Shown here piece by piece: positions 16,258-24,939 of a stretch of 54,196 bases of DNA. Within the stretch, counting starts at the first letter, position 1, and each line of letters begins with the position of its first letter. Source of the DNA: Syntrophobacteraceae bacterium. GTDB taxonomy: Bacteria; Desulfobacterota; Syntrophobacteria; Syntrophobacterales; Syntrophobacteraceae. A model generated the notes under the pieces. That model saw only the letters and a program-made list of their open reading frames with translations, ran no database searches and was not told where the DNA came from. Position numbers and translations under genes: made by a program. The stretch lies in assembly GCA_018053185.1 (NCBI GenBank), contig JAGPLX010000012.1, positions 1-54,196 on the forward strand, read 5' to 3'.

Positions 16258-16283
16258 CCGGGGACATTCCGGCTTTTCCCCGG
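16258..16283. terminator. Possible bidirectional hairpin between the transporter and ruvB
   Basis: CCGGGGA (16258-16264) pairs with TCCCCGG (16277-16283). It lies between two convergent genes but has no T-run on either side. It could stop transcription weakly or be incidental. Confidence 0.3.
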
Positions 16284-16316
16284 GTCCGGAAACGCGATGC
16301 CGGCTATGGGGTCGGA

Positions 16317-17336
16317 TCAGTAGAGGCGCATCTGTTGCCCGGAATGAGCTTTGATCCCCAGGTGTTCATAGGCGAGACGAGTGGCGAAACGGCCGCGGGG
16401 CGTCTTATTCAAGTACCCTTCCTGGATCAGGAAAGGCTCATACACGTCCTCCAGGGTATCCTTTTCCTCTGATAGAGCCGCCGACAGGGTCTCGATACCC
16501 ACGGGTCCCCCGCCATACTTTTCAATGATGGTGCGCAGGATGTTGCGGTCCATGCGATCGAATCCCTTTTCATCCACGTCGAACATTTTCAGTGCCCGGT
16601 CGGCCACAGCTCGTGTGATGACGCCGTCGGCGCGGACTTCGGCGAAATCCCTCACCCTGCGCAGGAGGCGATTGGCGATGCGTGGAGTTCCACGAGAACG
16701 CTTGGCGATTTCCAGAGCACCGTCCGTTTCGATGGGGACCCCCAGAATCCGGGAAGACCGAAGGAGAATGGTCTGAAGCTCCTCCACCTTGTAGAATTCG
16801 AGGCGCAGGGATACGCCGAATCGGTCTCGGAGAGGCGGGGAAAGGAGTCCCGCTCGGGTAGTGGCCCCCACCAGGGTGAACGGCGGTAGATCGAGCTTGA
16901 TGGTCCGGGCCGATGGTCCCTGCCCGATGATGATATCCAGCTTGAAGTCCTCCATGGCAGGATAAAGGATTTCCTCTACCACGTGATTGAGGCGATGAAT
17001 TTCATCAATGAAGAGGACATCCCGAGGATCGAGGTTGGTCAGGATGGCGGCCAGGTCGCCGGGGCGCTCGATCACCGGGCCGGAAGTGCTGCGCAGATTG
17101 ACTCCCAGTTCGTTACTGATGACCAGAGCGAGAGAAGTCTTCCCCAGGCCCGGATACCCATGAAAAAGGACATGGTCCAGGGGTTCGGATCGAAGCCTGG
17201 CGGCTTCAATGAAGACCGCCAGGTTTTCCTTGACGGCGCTCTGTCCAATGTATTCCGCCAGCGTCCTGGGACGCAGGCTGGTTTCCAGCGGAAGATCTTC
17301 TTCCTGGGGGCGGGGTCCGATGAGGCGGTCGACCAT
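16317..17336 (-). CDS. ruvB: Holliday junction branch migration helicase RuvB
   Basis: The 339-aa AAA+ motor drives branch migration with RuvA. It shows [13 protein letters not shown] at the N-terminus, Walker [16 protein letters not shown], Walker [15 protein letters not shown], sensor 1 [20 protein letters not shown] and the C-terminal winged helix ending [11 protein letters not shown]. The Walker A has Tyr where most RuvB proteins have Pro-Pro (GPPGLGKT), a minor variation. It is the last gene of the leftward rlmE-yebC-ruvC-ruvA-ruvB unit and lies 43 bp after ruvA. Confidence 0.97.
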   Translation of the reverse strand: MVDRLIGPRPQEEDLPLETSLRPRTLAEYIGQSAVKENLAVFIEAARLRSEPLDHVLFHGYPGLGKTSLALVISNELGVNLRSTSGPVIERPGDLAAILTNLDPRDVLFIDEIHRLNHVVEEILYPAMEDFKLDIIIGQGPSARTIKLDLPPFTLVGATTRAGLLSPPLRDRFGVSLRLEFYKVEELQTILLRSSRILGVPIETDGALEIAKRSRGTPRIANRLLRRVRDFAEVRADGVITRAVADRALKMFDVDEKGFDRMDRNILRTIIEKYGGGPVGIETLSAALSEEKDTLEDVYEPFLIQEGYLNKTPRGRFATRLAYEHLGIKAHSGQQMRLY

Positions 17337-17379
17337 ATCCTCCTATCCTTCCAGGGCTGCGGGTGAGGAGGGGATCCCC

Positions 17380-17976
17380 TCATGCCAGGATGCGCAGGGC
17401 TTCCTTGAGCAGCTTCTCCAGCGTGTAATCCGATTCGAGTCCCTGCTGGGCCTTCTGGAGGGCCTTGGCGGCTTCGTGATCGCGGTAGCCGAGGTTGAGG
17501 AGGGCTGAGTAGGCATCTGTGTAGGGGCTTCCGTCCGGGTGTACATAAACGCTTTCTTCCAGGTCCTCTCCTTTGATCTTGAGGCGATCCCGCAGCTCCA
17601 ACATCAGTCGTTCGGCAATCTTTCGGCCGACTCCGGGAATGCTTCTCAACCGCTTGGATTCCTGCCGGAGAACCACCATGCGCAGTTCATCCGGCGTGAT
17701 TCCGGACAGAATGCTCACCGCGAGCTTGGGTCCCACCCCATTGACCGAAAGGAGATGAAGAAACATCTCCTTTTCGGCGGTGGTGCGGAACCCGTAGAGT
17801 TGAAGCGCGTCCTCGCGCACATACGTGTGAATGTGAAGGCATGCCGTCTGTCCAAGATCCGGGAGGTCGTAAAAAGTGCTGAGAGGAACATGGACGCGGT
17901 AGCCCACCCCATGGACATCCAGGATGAGATGATCCGGGGATTTATGGCGCAGCTTTCCCTCGAGGTACGCAATCAT
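17380..17976 (-). CDS. ruvA: Holliday junction DNA-binding protein RuvA
   Basis: The 198-aa protein begins MIAYLEGKLRHKSP and includes VHGVGYRVHVPLSTF (domain I), VNGVGPKLAVSILSG and IPGVGRKIAERLMLEL (paired helix-hairpin-helix motifs), and a C-terminal domain III with LNLGYRDHEAAKAL. RuvA tetramers hold the four-way junction and load RuvB. The start overlaps the ruvC stop by 4 bp. Confidence 0.97.
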   Translation of the reverse strand: MIAYLEGKLRHKSPDHLILDVHGVGYRVHVPLSTFYDLPDLGQTACLHIHTYVREDALQLYGFRTTAEKEMFLHLLSVNGVGPKLAVSILSGITPDELRMVVLRQESKRLRSIPGVGRKIAERLMLELRDRLKIKGEDLEESVYVHPDGSPYTDAYSALLNLGYRDHEAAKALQKAQQGLESDYTLEKLLKEALRILA

Positions 17977-18476
17977 GGTGCGCCCGCTTCATTCCAGCGT
18001 GCTCTCGACGAGCGGATGTTCAGGTGGCAGATGGCTGCGGCCAGGGCGTCGGCGGCGTTGGGATCCATGGATTCCTTGAGGCGGCACAGATGGCAGATCA
18101 TCCGGACGATCTGGTCCTTCCCCGCTCTGCCGTAGCCGACTACCGCCTGTTTGATCTGCAGGGCGCTGTACTCGTGGATGGAGAGGCCTGCATTGATTCC
18201 GGCCAACATGGCGGCGCCTCGGGCCTGGCCCAGCCGCAGAGCGCTCTGGACGTTCTTGGCGAAGAACACATCTTCCACAGCCATGTTTTCGGGTTGAAAC
18301 CGCCCGATGATCAGGGAGAGCTGGTCGTAGATGTACTTCAGGCGATCCGGAAAGCGGTATCGAGTCGGAACTCGAATGGTGCCGTTGTCCACATGCCGGA
18401 GCCGGCTGCCGTCGCCTTCCATGATGCCGTACCCCGTAAACCGCGATCCAGGGTCGATTCCTATGGCTCGAACCAT
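17973..18476 (-). CDS. ruvC: Crossover junction endonuclease RuvC
   Basis: Start chosen at ATG 18476 (MVRAIGIDPGSRFTGYG) rather than the upstream ATG at 18500. The product is 167 aa, the usual family length. The catalytic acids are in GIDPG, MAVEDVFF and DPNAADALAAA. It resolves Holliday junctions by symmetric nicking together with RuvAB. It starts 27 bp after yebC and its stop overlaps ruvA. Confidence 0.96.
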   Translation of the reverse strand: MVRAIGIDPGSRFTGYGIMEGDGSRLRHVDNGTIRVPTRYRFPDRLKYIYDQLSLIIGRFQPENMAVEDVFFAKNVQSALRLGQARGAAMLAGINAGLSIHEYSALQIKQAVVGYGRAGKDQIVRMICHLCRLKESMDPNAADALAAAICHLNIRSSRARWNEAGAP

Positions 18477-18503
18477 TCCGTTTTCACTCCCCCGGCGCAC
18501 CGG

Positions 18504-19253
18504 CTAGGCCAACTGGTTCAGGATCCTGTCCGGGATGTCGAAATTGGCATAGGCGTGCTGCACATCGTCGGAATCCTCGAGGGCGTCCATGAGCCTGAGC
18601 ACCTGCTGGGCGGTCTTTTCGTCTTCAATCTGCACCGTGCTCTGAGGGATCATGGTGATCTCCGCCAGCTCGCAGGCGATTCCCCGCTCATCAAAGGCGG
18701 CCTTCACGGACGAGAAATCCTCGATGGCCGTGATGACTTCGAACTGATCCCCCGCATCCCGGACATCTTCCGCTCCCGCTTCCAGGGCCACCTCCATGAG
18801 CTCCTCCTCCGAGACCTTGTCCTTGTTGAAAACCAGGGAACCCTTCTTGCTGAACATCCACGCCACGCAGCCGGCCTCTCCGAGACTGCCGCCGTTTCGG
18901 CTGAAGATGTGCCGAATGTCGCTGGCGGCACGATTTCGATTGTCGGTCATGATGTCCACCAGGACGGCCACCCCTCCGGGGCCGTAACCTTCATACGTCA
19001 TTTCCTCGTAGGTGGATCCGTCCAACTCGCCCACCCCTTTCTTGATGGCCCTCTCGATGTTTTCCTTGGGCATGTTTTCAGCCCTGGCGGCAGCAACGGC
19101 GGCACGCAGTCGCGGGTTGCCGGTGGGGTCCGCTCCGCCCATGCGGGCGGAAACCATCAATTCCTTGATGAGCTTGGTGAAAATCTTGCCGCGTTTGGCG
19201 TCCGCAGCCCCCTTCTTATGCTTGATGGTGCTCCACTTGGAATGTCCTGACAT
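18504..19253 (-). CDS. yebC: YebC/PmpR-family transcriptional/translational regulator
   Basis: The 249-aa protein starts [20 protein letters not shown], the strongly conserved N-terminus of the family, followed by [16 protein letters not shown] and [10 protein letters not shown]. Bacterial members act as transcription regulators or as ribosome-associated factors relieving stalls at proline motifs. The placement directly upstream of ruvC is common in bacteria. It lies 11 bp after rlmE. Confidence 0.95.
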   Translation of the reverse strand: MSGHSKWSTIKHKKGAADAKRGKIFTKLIKELMVSARMGGADPTGNPRLRAAVAAARAENMPKENIERAIKKGVGELDGSTYEEMTYEGYGPGGVAVLVDIMTDNRNRAASDIRHIFSRNGGSLGEAGCVAWMFSKKGSLVFNKDKVSEEELMEVALEAGAEDVRDAGDQFEVITAIEDFSSVKAAFDERGIACELAEITMIPQSTVQIEDEKTAQQVLRLMDALEDSDDVQHAYANFDIPDRILNQLA

Positions 19254-19264
19254 GCATCAACTCC

Positions 19265-19861
19265 TCACGATCGTTCCTTCAAACCCATGGCAAGAACGTA
19301 GATCTCCTTGCTGAATTTTCTGGATGCGCCGGGTTTCACCACCTTCACCCGATCAAACTCCCGCTTCACCTGAACAAGAAGGGGGTGAAAGTCGGATCCT
19401 TGAAAAACTTTGGCCAGGAAGTGACCCCCGGTTTTGAGTGCAACTCGGGTCACCTTGAACGCTTCTTCGAAAAGCAGGGCCGATCGGGCGCTGTCGGCAA
19501 ATCGTATGCCGGTGGTCGACGGTGCCATGTCGCTCAAGATCACGTCGAAAAAACCGTAATTGTTTCGCAGTCCCTCCTGTAAGGTCTTGTCGAAGACATC
19601 TCCCCGCAGGGTCACCACGTGCCTGGGAAAGGCATGGAGGATCGGCTTGAGATCAATTCCGACCACCAGGCCGGAGGGTCCCACTACCATGCCGGTGAAT
19701 TGCATCCACGAACCGGGTGCAGCCCCCAGGTCCAGAACTCGATCCCCCTTTTTCAGAATCCTGTACTTGAGTTGGATCTCTTCCAGCTTGTACACGGCCC
19801 TGGCGAGGTAATGTTCCTTCTTCGCCTTGTGAAAATAGTGATCCTGGTAGGGATGGGACAT
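19265..19861 (-). CDS. rlmE: 23S rRNA 2'-O-ribose methyltransferase (RlmE/FtsJ)
   Basis: Start placed at ATG 19861 (MSHPYQDHYFHKAKKEHYLA), giving 199 aa. The frame is open further upstream but that part is unlike the family. It has the SAM-binding motif VLDLGAAPGSWMQF, and the K-D-K-E tetrad fits KKEHYLARAVYKL, ILSDMAPSTTG, LAKVFQG and KEIYVLA. RlmE methylates U2552 in the ribosomal A loop. It heads the operon that leads to ruvB. Confidence 0.92.
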   Translation of the reverse strand: MSHPYQDHYFHKAKKEHYLARAVYKLEEIQLKYRILKKGDRVLDLGAAPGSWMQFTGMVVGPSGLVVGIDLKPILHAFPRHVVTLRGDVFDKTLQEGLRNNYGFFDVILSDMAPSTTGIRFADSARSALLFEEAFKVTRVALKTGGHFLAKVFQGSDFHPLLVQVKREFDRVKVVKPGASRKFSKEIYVLAMGLKERS

Positions 19862-20307
19862 GCAGTAACCGCCTAAAAAACTTTTGTTTTTCCGAGTGCC
19901 CGTATAGCATAAAAAACGGTGCATTGTAAACATACCCCGCTCCTCTGCCGGGAGCTTCGATATCAACCCGATCCGAACGGTTCTTGCCGGTCATTCCCCA
20001 TCAAACTGCGCTCCTGGCGGGCGGGGTGAACCCTCTCCTACGTGACCGGTTCGCCTGTCGTCGGAGGCGGGCTTTATGCCCGTCCTTTGAAGCCATACAA
20101 CGGCAAAGACCGCTCATTTTGAATCATGCCTTATTCCCTTTGGCTTCGGCGAATTTGGTCGTAAAATCTGCAAGACTGGTGCAGGTGGTAAAATTAACAT
20201 TTTTCGTTGGAACAGCCCTTTATCCCGCTTGGAGAAGCCGGATTCCAGTTCTGCAGTGCCGTACTGGATGTCCGAGGAACAACGGTCATGAATCAAGGGG
20301 AGCAGTC
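19862..20307. other. Divergent intergenic region between rlmE and the macrodomain gene
   Basis: No gene is seen. A GCGGGC/GCCCGT hairpin near 20066-20082 may end or regulate a transcript. The frame continuing upstream of the macrodomain start is arginine-rich and not conserved-looking. An AT-rich patch at 20160-20205 is a candidate promoter zone for the macrodomain gene, without a clear -35/-10 pair. Confidence 0.45.
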
Positions 20308-20829
20308 ATGGAAAAAATGATCGGGGACAGAAAGATTCGCTTGATCCAGGGAGATTTGACGGAACTGGACGTGGATGCTATCGTCAACGCCGCAAACGCG
20401 CACCTTGTATTGGGTGGGGGTGTGGCCGGGGCTATCCGCATGAAAGGGGGGCCTGCGATCCAGGAGGAGTGTGATCGAATTGGGGGTACCACGGTGGGAC
20501 AGGCGGTGGTCACAAATGCCGGCAATCTCAAAGCCCGGTACGTGATCCATGCAGTCGGTCCAAGATACGGGGAGGGGGACGAGGATTTCAAGCTGGAACA
20601 GGCCACTTGGAACAGCCTGCTGCGGGCCTCGGAGAAGGGTCTGACCAGTATCGCGTTTCCCGCCGTCAGCACGGGCATTTTCGGCTTTCCCAAAGACCGT
20701 TGCGCCCGAATTATGCTGAGCACCGTTCAGAGATTCCTGGAATCCGAACAGACGACGCTGAAGGAGGTCATCTTTTGCCTGTGGTCGGCGGAAGACCTCA
20801 AAATCTTTGAAAAGGTCCTGCAGAAATAA
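20308..20829 (+). CDS. Macrodomain protein, O-acetyl-ADP-ribose deacetylase-like
   Basis: The 173-aa protein is one macrodomain. Start ATG 20308 follows AGGGGAG. Signature stretches are VDAIVNAANAHLVLGGGVAG (adenine and distal ribose binding), GDEDF-preceding VIHAVGPRYGEG, and FPAVSTGIFGFPKD (diphosphate loop). Such proteins hydrolyse ADP-ribose esters on proteins, or O-acetyl-ADP-ribose. The Nudix ADP-ribose pyrophosphatase at 12121 could act on the released ADP-ribose, which is inference. It is probably monocistronic. Confidence 0.9.
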   Translation: MEKMIGDRKIRLIQGDLTELDVDAIVNAANAHLVLGGGVAGAIRMKGGPAIQEECDRIGGTTVGQAVVTNAGNLKARYVIHAVGPRYGEGDEDFKLEQATWNSLLRASEKGLTSIAFPAVSTGIFGFPKDRCARIMLSTVQRFLESEQTTLKEVIFCLWSAEDLKIFEKVLQK

Positions 20830-20904
20830 GGTCTCGTTTCCCCTCCCGATTTCCGAGAACCCGGTCGAACATGAACAGCAAAGGATGAAGGTTGTTCCGT
20901 AAAG

Positions 20905-22380
20905 ATGTCGATGAATGAAAGGGTGTCAGGGATTGCGGAAATGGCGGGAAGTGGTCGAGGGAGGCGAATTGCTTTCGCGGGGATTCTGTGGGGAGTGGTC
21001 AGCCTCGTCTTGGCGGGATGTATGGTCGGCCCCGACTACACGAAACCCGCTCCTCGGGTTCCCGCTCAATTCAGTGAGTTGCCTGGGGACAGCAAAGTTG
21101 CCGGGGAGCACCCCGATTTCGCCGGATGGTGGCAGACCTTTCAGGATCCGGTACTCAATGCCCTTGTGGATCGTGCCGTTCAATCCAACACGGATTTGAA
21201 GATTGCCCAGGCAAGGGTACGTGAGGCGCGTGCCCTGCGCACCCTCGTGACCGCCGAGGAATACCCGGCCGTCGATGCATCGGGAGCTTATACACGCATC
21301 CGTTCGAGCGAGAATGCGTCCAACTTCTCGTCCTCCCCCTGGAAGGATCTTTTTCAGCTGGGTTTGGATGCCAGCTGGGAGGTGGATATCTTCGGGGGAA
21401 CGCGCAGGTCGGTGGAGGCCGCCACGGCCGATCTCGAGGCCTCGCAGGAGAATTTGCGGGACGTGGTGGTTTCCCTGCTGGCGGAAGTGGCGGTCAACTA
21501 CCTGGATCTGCGTGGCAACCAGCGGCGTATCACTATCGCCAGGGACAATATCGAGGTCCAGCGTCAAACGCTGGTGCTGACACGAGCCAAGTTCCAGGCA
21601 GGCCTCAGTAGTGAGCTGGAAATCGCCCAGGCGGAGGCTCAGCTTTCCTCTACCGAGTCCCGGGTTCCTCAATTCGAATCCGCATCCAGGCGAGCTATTC
21701 ACCGGCTGGGGGTTCTTCTCGGCATGGAGCCTGGGGCGCTGCTCGACGAGCTCTCCGTCGCGGTCGAGCTTCCCGTCACCCCTCCGGAGATCCCGATTGG
21801 ACTGCCGTCTGATTTGCTGCGTCGCCGGCCCGATGTTCGCCGGGCGGAGCGACAATTGGCAGCGGCTACCGCCAGGATTGGGATTGCCACGGCGGATCTT
21901 TTTCCACGGTTCATTCTCACGGGCAGTGCCGGCTGGCAGAGCTACAACGCCTCGGACCTGATTTCGCCCCACAGCCAGGCATTCAGCTTCGGTCCGTCCA
22001 TTCGATGGCCGATTTTCGATGCAGGTAGGATCCGGGCCAACATTCAGGTCCAAAATGCACGCCAGGAGCAGGCCTTGGTCCAGTATGAAAAAACTGTGCT
22101 CACCTCTCTCGAGGATGTCGAAAACTCCCTCGTGTCATATTCAAGAGAGCAGGTGACCCGCGGATATCTGTCCCAGGCCGTGGATGCGAACCAGAGAGCG
22201 GTGGAAATCGCCAATGAACTGTACACCCAAGGATTGGTGGACTTTCTGAACGTGCTGGTGACTCAACGGAACCTCTTTCAGCTCCAGGAACAACTCTCTT
22301 TGAGCGAGCAGGCAGTCTGCACCAATCTTGTGGCTCTCTACAAATCCCTGGGAGGCGGGTGGGAGACTCAGATTCCTTGA
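20905..22380 (+). CDS. RND/ABC efflux outer-membrane factor lipoprotein, NodT/OprM type
   Basis: The 491-aa protein has a lipoprotein signal ending LVLAGCMVGPDY, with the acylated Cys near residue 39. It also has both outer-membrane-efflux repeats with long alpha-helical hairpins (VDRAVQSNTDLKIAQARVRE; DLLRRRPDVRRAERQLAAAT). The protein would form the trimeric TolC-like channel that joins an inner-membrane pump and its adaptor. The nearest full pump is the RND pair at 28810-33276, and an adaptor lies at 24940. No pump gene touches it. Start ATG 20905, or the in-frame ATG at 20911. Confidence 0.9.
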   Translation: MSMNERVSGIAEMAGSGRGRRIAFAGILWGVVSLVLAGCMVGPDYTKPAPRVPAQFSELPGDSKVAGEHPDFAGWWQTFQDPVLNALVDRAVQSNTDLKIAQARVREARALRTLVTAEEYPAVDASGAYTRIRSSENASNFSSSPWKDLFQLGLDASWEVDIFGGTRRSVEAATADLEASQENLRDVVVSLLAEVAVNYLDLRGNQRRITIARDNIEVQRQTLVLTRAKFQAGLSSELEIAQAEAQLSSTESRVPQFESASRRAIHRLGVLLGMEPGALLDELSVAVELPVTPPEIPIGLPSDLLRRRPDVRRAERQLAAATARIGIATADLFPRFILTGSAGWQSYNASDLISPHSQAFSFGPSIRWPIFDAGRIRANIQVQNARQEQALVQYEKTVLTSLEDVENSLVSYSREQVTRGYLSQAVDANQRAVEIANELYTQGLVDFLNVLVTQRNLFQLQEQLSLSEQAVCTNLVALYKSLGGGWETQIP

Positions 22381-22586
22381 GGATCGTACGATTTCCTGAT
22401 GGGGGTGCCTCCACCTGTCATCCAATTCCCGCCTCGGTAATTTCCACTCTCGAAGGGTTCCTCCGGGGGAGAATTGTGTGGCACATGGATTTTCCTAAAG
22501 GTCTCTTGGGTGAAACCCGAATACCATGATGAGGGTTCGGTTTCGTTCGAACCTGGTAGATCGGGACATGAACCAGCGGGGCGGTG

Positions 22587-23123
22587 ATGGAGAACGAAAG
22601 CAAGAGGAACATGAGGGAATACTCGCGGGTCGACGCATTCATCCCCCTCAAGATACGGATCGTTCCGGATGATCGAAGGGAAGAACTGCACTCGCGCACG
22701 TCACGGGAGTGTTTTCCGACGATCTTTCAGCCTCTGCCGGAGATCGAGGACAGTTCGCTGGCTGAGTCGCTCCGAATCCTGAATTCCAAGCTGGACGCGA
22801 TCCTCCATTGTCTTACTTTCAGCAATGGAGATCCCGCGGCCCTCCGAGGCAGACAGGTCAACATCAGCGGGAGTGGAATCGGTTTTACTTCCGGGGAGGT
22901 CTATGAGCTGGGGAAAACCATCGAAATCATCTTCATGCTTCCGACTGTCTCGAGTTGTGTGTTCTATGTGTACGGAGAGGTTGTCAAACAGCAACAGGAA
23001 ACGGATGGTCAATACCGAACCGCCGTCAGATTCACGGTGATCGATGAGGACATCCGAGAAGAAATTGCCAAGTTCGTATTCGAAAAACAGAGGGAAACTC
23101 TGAGGAAACAGCGGAGGTTCTAG
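22587..23123 (+). CDS. PilZ-domain c-di-GMP-binding protein upstream of motAB
   Basis: The 178-aa protein shows the two c-di-GMP-contacting motifs split by an insert. The RxxxR-type motif is REYSRVDAFIPLKIRI near the N-terminus, and the (D/N)xSxxG motif is RGRQVNISGSGIGF near residue 93. Residues 30-80 form a charged helical insert between them. The C-terminal half is the beta-barrel. Start ATG 22587 (GTG 22584 is also possible). The stop is 9 bp before motA, so it is probably in one operon with the stator genes. It is a likely c-di-GMP-responsive brake or tuner of the flagellar motor, which is inference from context. Confidence 0.85.
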   Translation: MENESKRNMREYSRVDAFIPLKIRIVPDDRREELHSRTSRECFPTIFQPLPEIEDSSLAESLRILNSKLDAILHCLTFSNGDPAALRGRQVNISGSGIGFTSGEVYELGKTIEIIFMLPTVSSCVFYVYGEVVKQQQETDGQYRTAVRFTVIDEDIREEIAKFVFEKQRETLRKQRRF

Positions 23124-23132
23124 TCGAATCCC

Positions 23133-23990
23133 ATGCTTGTGGCGATTGGAATGTTTGTAGTTCTTGGAGCCGTTGTCGGCGGGTACCTCATGGAGGACGG
23201 CAACCTGAGCGTCCTGTACCAGCCTGCCGAGGCGCTCATTATCTTTGGTGCGGCTTTGGGCGGATTCATCACAGCCTCACCCGTGAAGGTGTTCAAGGCT
23301 ACGATGGCAAGCATCGGCAGGTTGTTCGGGGGCAAGGCAAAGACCGGGGACAACTACCTCGAGGTCCTGATGCTTCTCAACGAGATCTTTTTCAAGATTC
23401 GAAAAGAAGGTTTGGTCTCCATCGAGGCGGACATCGATGATCCGGAGAAGAGTGAAATTTTCAAGAAATATCCAGGATTTTTGAAGGATCACCATTCCCT
23501 CGCCTTTTTGACGGACACCCTTCGAACCTTGACCATCATGGACATCGATGCCCATGAGCTGACTTCCCTGTTGGATCATGAAATCGATGCCCATTACGAG
23601 GAACTACTCGTTCCCTCGAAGTCCATTGCCATGGTGGCGGATTCCCTCCCCGGACTGGGGATCGTTGCGTGCGTTCTGGGTGTCGTTCTCACCATGGGGA
23701 AGATCGATTCTCCGCCGGCCGTTCTGGGCCATTACATCGGGGCGGCGCTCGTGGGCACCTTTCTTGGAGTGTTGATGTGCTACGGTTTTGTGGGTCCTAT
23801 TGCCAAAAACCTCGAGCACATGGCCGGTGAGGATCGCGAATACCTGAATGTCCTGAAAGTGGCCATCCTTGCCTTTGTGAACAGTCCCTCTCCACAGATA
23901 GCGGTGGAATTTGCTCGAAGAGTCATCCCCGCCAATCTGAAACCGTCTTTTCTTGAACTTGAGGCCATCCTCAAACAGGCAAAAAAGTAG
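23133..23990 (+). CDS. motA: Flagellar motor stator protein MotA
   Basis: The 285-aa protein begins MLVAIGMFVVLGAVVGGYLM and has four membrane helices. The cytoplasmic loop carries the conserved charged residues. DSLPGLGIVACVLGVVLTMG and HYIGAALVGTFLGVLMCYG form the third and fourth helices, whose prolines and threonines line the ion channel. With MotB it conducts protons (or sodium) to drive rotation. The stop TAG shares one base with the motB GTG start. Confidence 0.95.
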   Translation: MLVAIGMFVVLGAVVGGYLMEDGNLSVLYQPAEALIIFGAALGGFITASPVKVFKATMASIGRLFGGKAKTGDNYLEVLMLLNEIFFKIRKEGLVSIEADIDDPEKSEIFKKYPGFLKDHHSLAFLTDTLRTLTIMDIDAHELTSLLDHEIDAHYEELLVPSKSIAMVADSLPGLGIVACVLGVVLTMGKIDSPPAVLGHYIGAALVGTFLGVLMCYGFVGPIAKNLEHMAGEDREYLNVLKVAILAFVNSPSPQIAVEFARRVIPANLKPSFLELEAILKQAKK

Positions 23991-24817
23991 TGGAAGAAAA
24001 ACCCAAGATTATCGTCGTCAAAAAGGTACGAAAGGATCACGGCGGGCATCACGGTGGCAGCTGGAAGGTAGCCTATGCGGATTTCGTCACCGCAATGATG
24101 GCCTTTTTTCTTCTCCTGTGGCTGCTGTCCATGGTGTCACCCGAAAAACGAGCCGTCATGGCGCTCTATTTCAAGTACTTCAGCCTTTTCGAACGCGGAG
24201 GGCAGTCTTTCATGCAGGAGGGGGGGATGAACCCCCTCAGCCAGACGGGGGGGCAGGAGTACTACGAGACCGGAGAAAACAAGACCGAAGGGTTCTTGCA
24301 GCTGGAGGATGCCGCGGGTAAAGTGATGTCCCAGATCCTGGAACAAGCTCAAGGTCTTAAGGAAAATGTCGTCGTGGATACCACGGATTTCGGGGTTCGG
24401 ATCCAGATTGTGGATAGGGCGGAATCCCCTGTGTTTCTCTCCGGCAGTCCTCAACTCACGGAAGTCGGGAAAAAGCTGACGAGGATCGTTGCCGACACCA
24501 TGCGCAACCTGCCCAACGAGATCGTGGTCGAGGGCCATACGGATTCCTCCGTTGGGAAGAACGAACCCATATCGAACTGGGAACTGTCGAGCCTGCGGGC
24601 CTGCAATGCCAAGAAAGAGCTCGAGTCGGCCGGCATCCAACCTGCCAAAATCAGTCGAGTAGTGGGGTATGCGGAGAGGGCCCCCCTTATCAGGGACAAT
24701 CCGCTGGATCCTCGAAACCGGAGAATCAGCATCATCTTTCTCTATGGGAAAAAACAGGCCCCTGCCAATCCCTACGAATGGGTCTGGAAGACCCCGCCCG
24801 CTTCCGATCGACCCTAG
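23990..24817 (+). CDS. motB: Flagellar motor stator protein MotB
   Basis: The 275-aa protein starts at GTG 23990. A single N-terminal helix, VAYADFVTAMMAFFLLLWLL, contains the ion-binding Asp31. A plug/linker follows, and the C-terminal OmpA-like peptidoglycan-binding domain has VVEGHTDSSVGK and NWELSSLRACNAKKEL near residues 185-210 and ends with PRNRRISI. It anchors the stator to the cell wall in the periplasm. No flagellar structural genes lie in the window. Confidence 0.94.
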   Translation: MEEKPKIIVVKKVRKDHGGHHGGSWKVAYADFVTAMMAFFLLLWLLSMVSPEKRAVMALYFKYFSLFERGGQSFMQEGGMNPLSQTGGQEYYETGENKTEGFLQLEDAAGKVMSQILEQAQGLKENVVVDTTDFGVRIQIVDRAESPVFLSGSPQLTEVGKKLTRIVADTMRNLPNEIVVEGHTDSSVGKNEPISNWELSSLRACNAKKELESAGIQPAKISRVVGYAERAPLIRDNPLDPRNRRISIIFLYGKKQAPANPYEWVWKTPPASDRP

Positions 24818-24939
24818 TTCTGAGAATCCCCCCCGGGGGTCGGATACTGAACGCTTCCCGCGGCAAAGAGGGCGTGCTGTGTTGTTCGCCTCGGGGGTTG
24901 TACTCTCTTTCCTCCCATCAAAGACCTGGAGTCACCTCC

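Noticed and set aside
22481-22500. TGGCACATGGATTTTCCT as a sigma-54 promoter for the pilZ-motAB run
   Set aside because: The -24 half is good but the -12 half lacks the essential GC, so it was not annotated.
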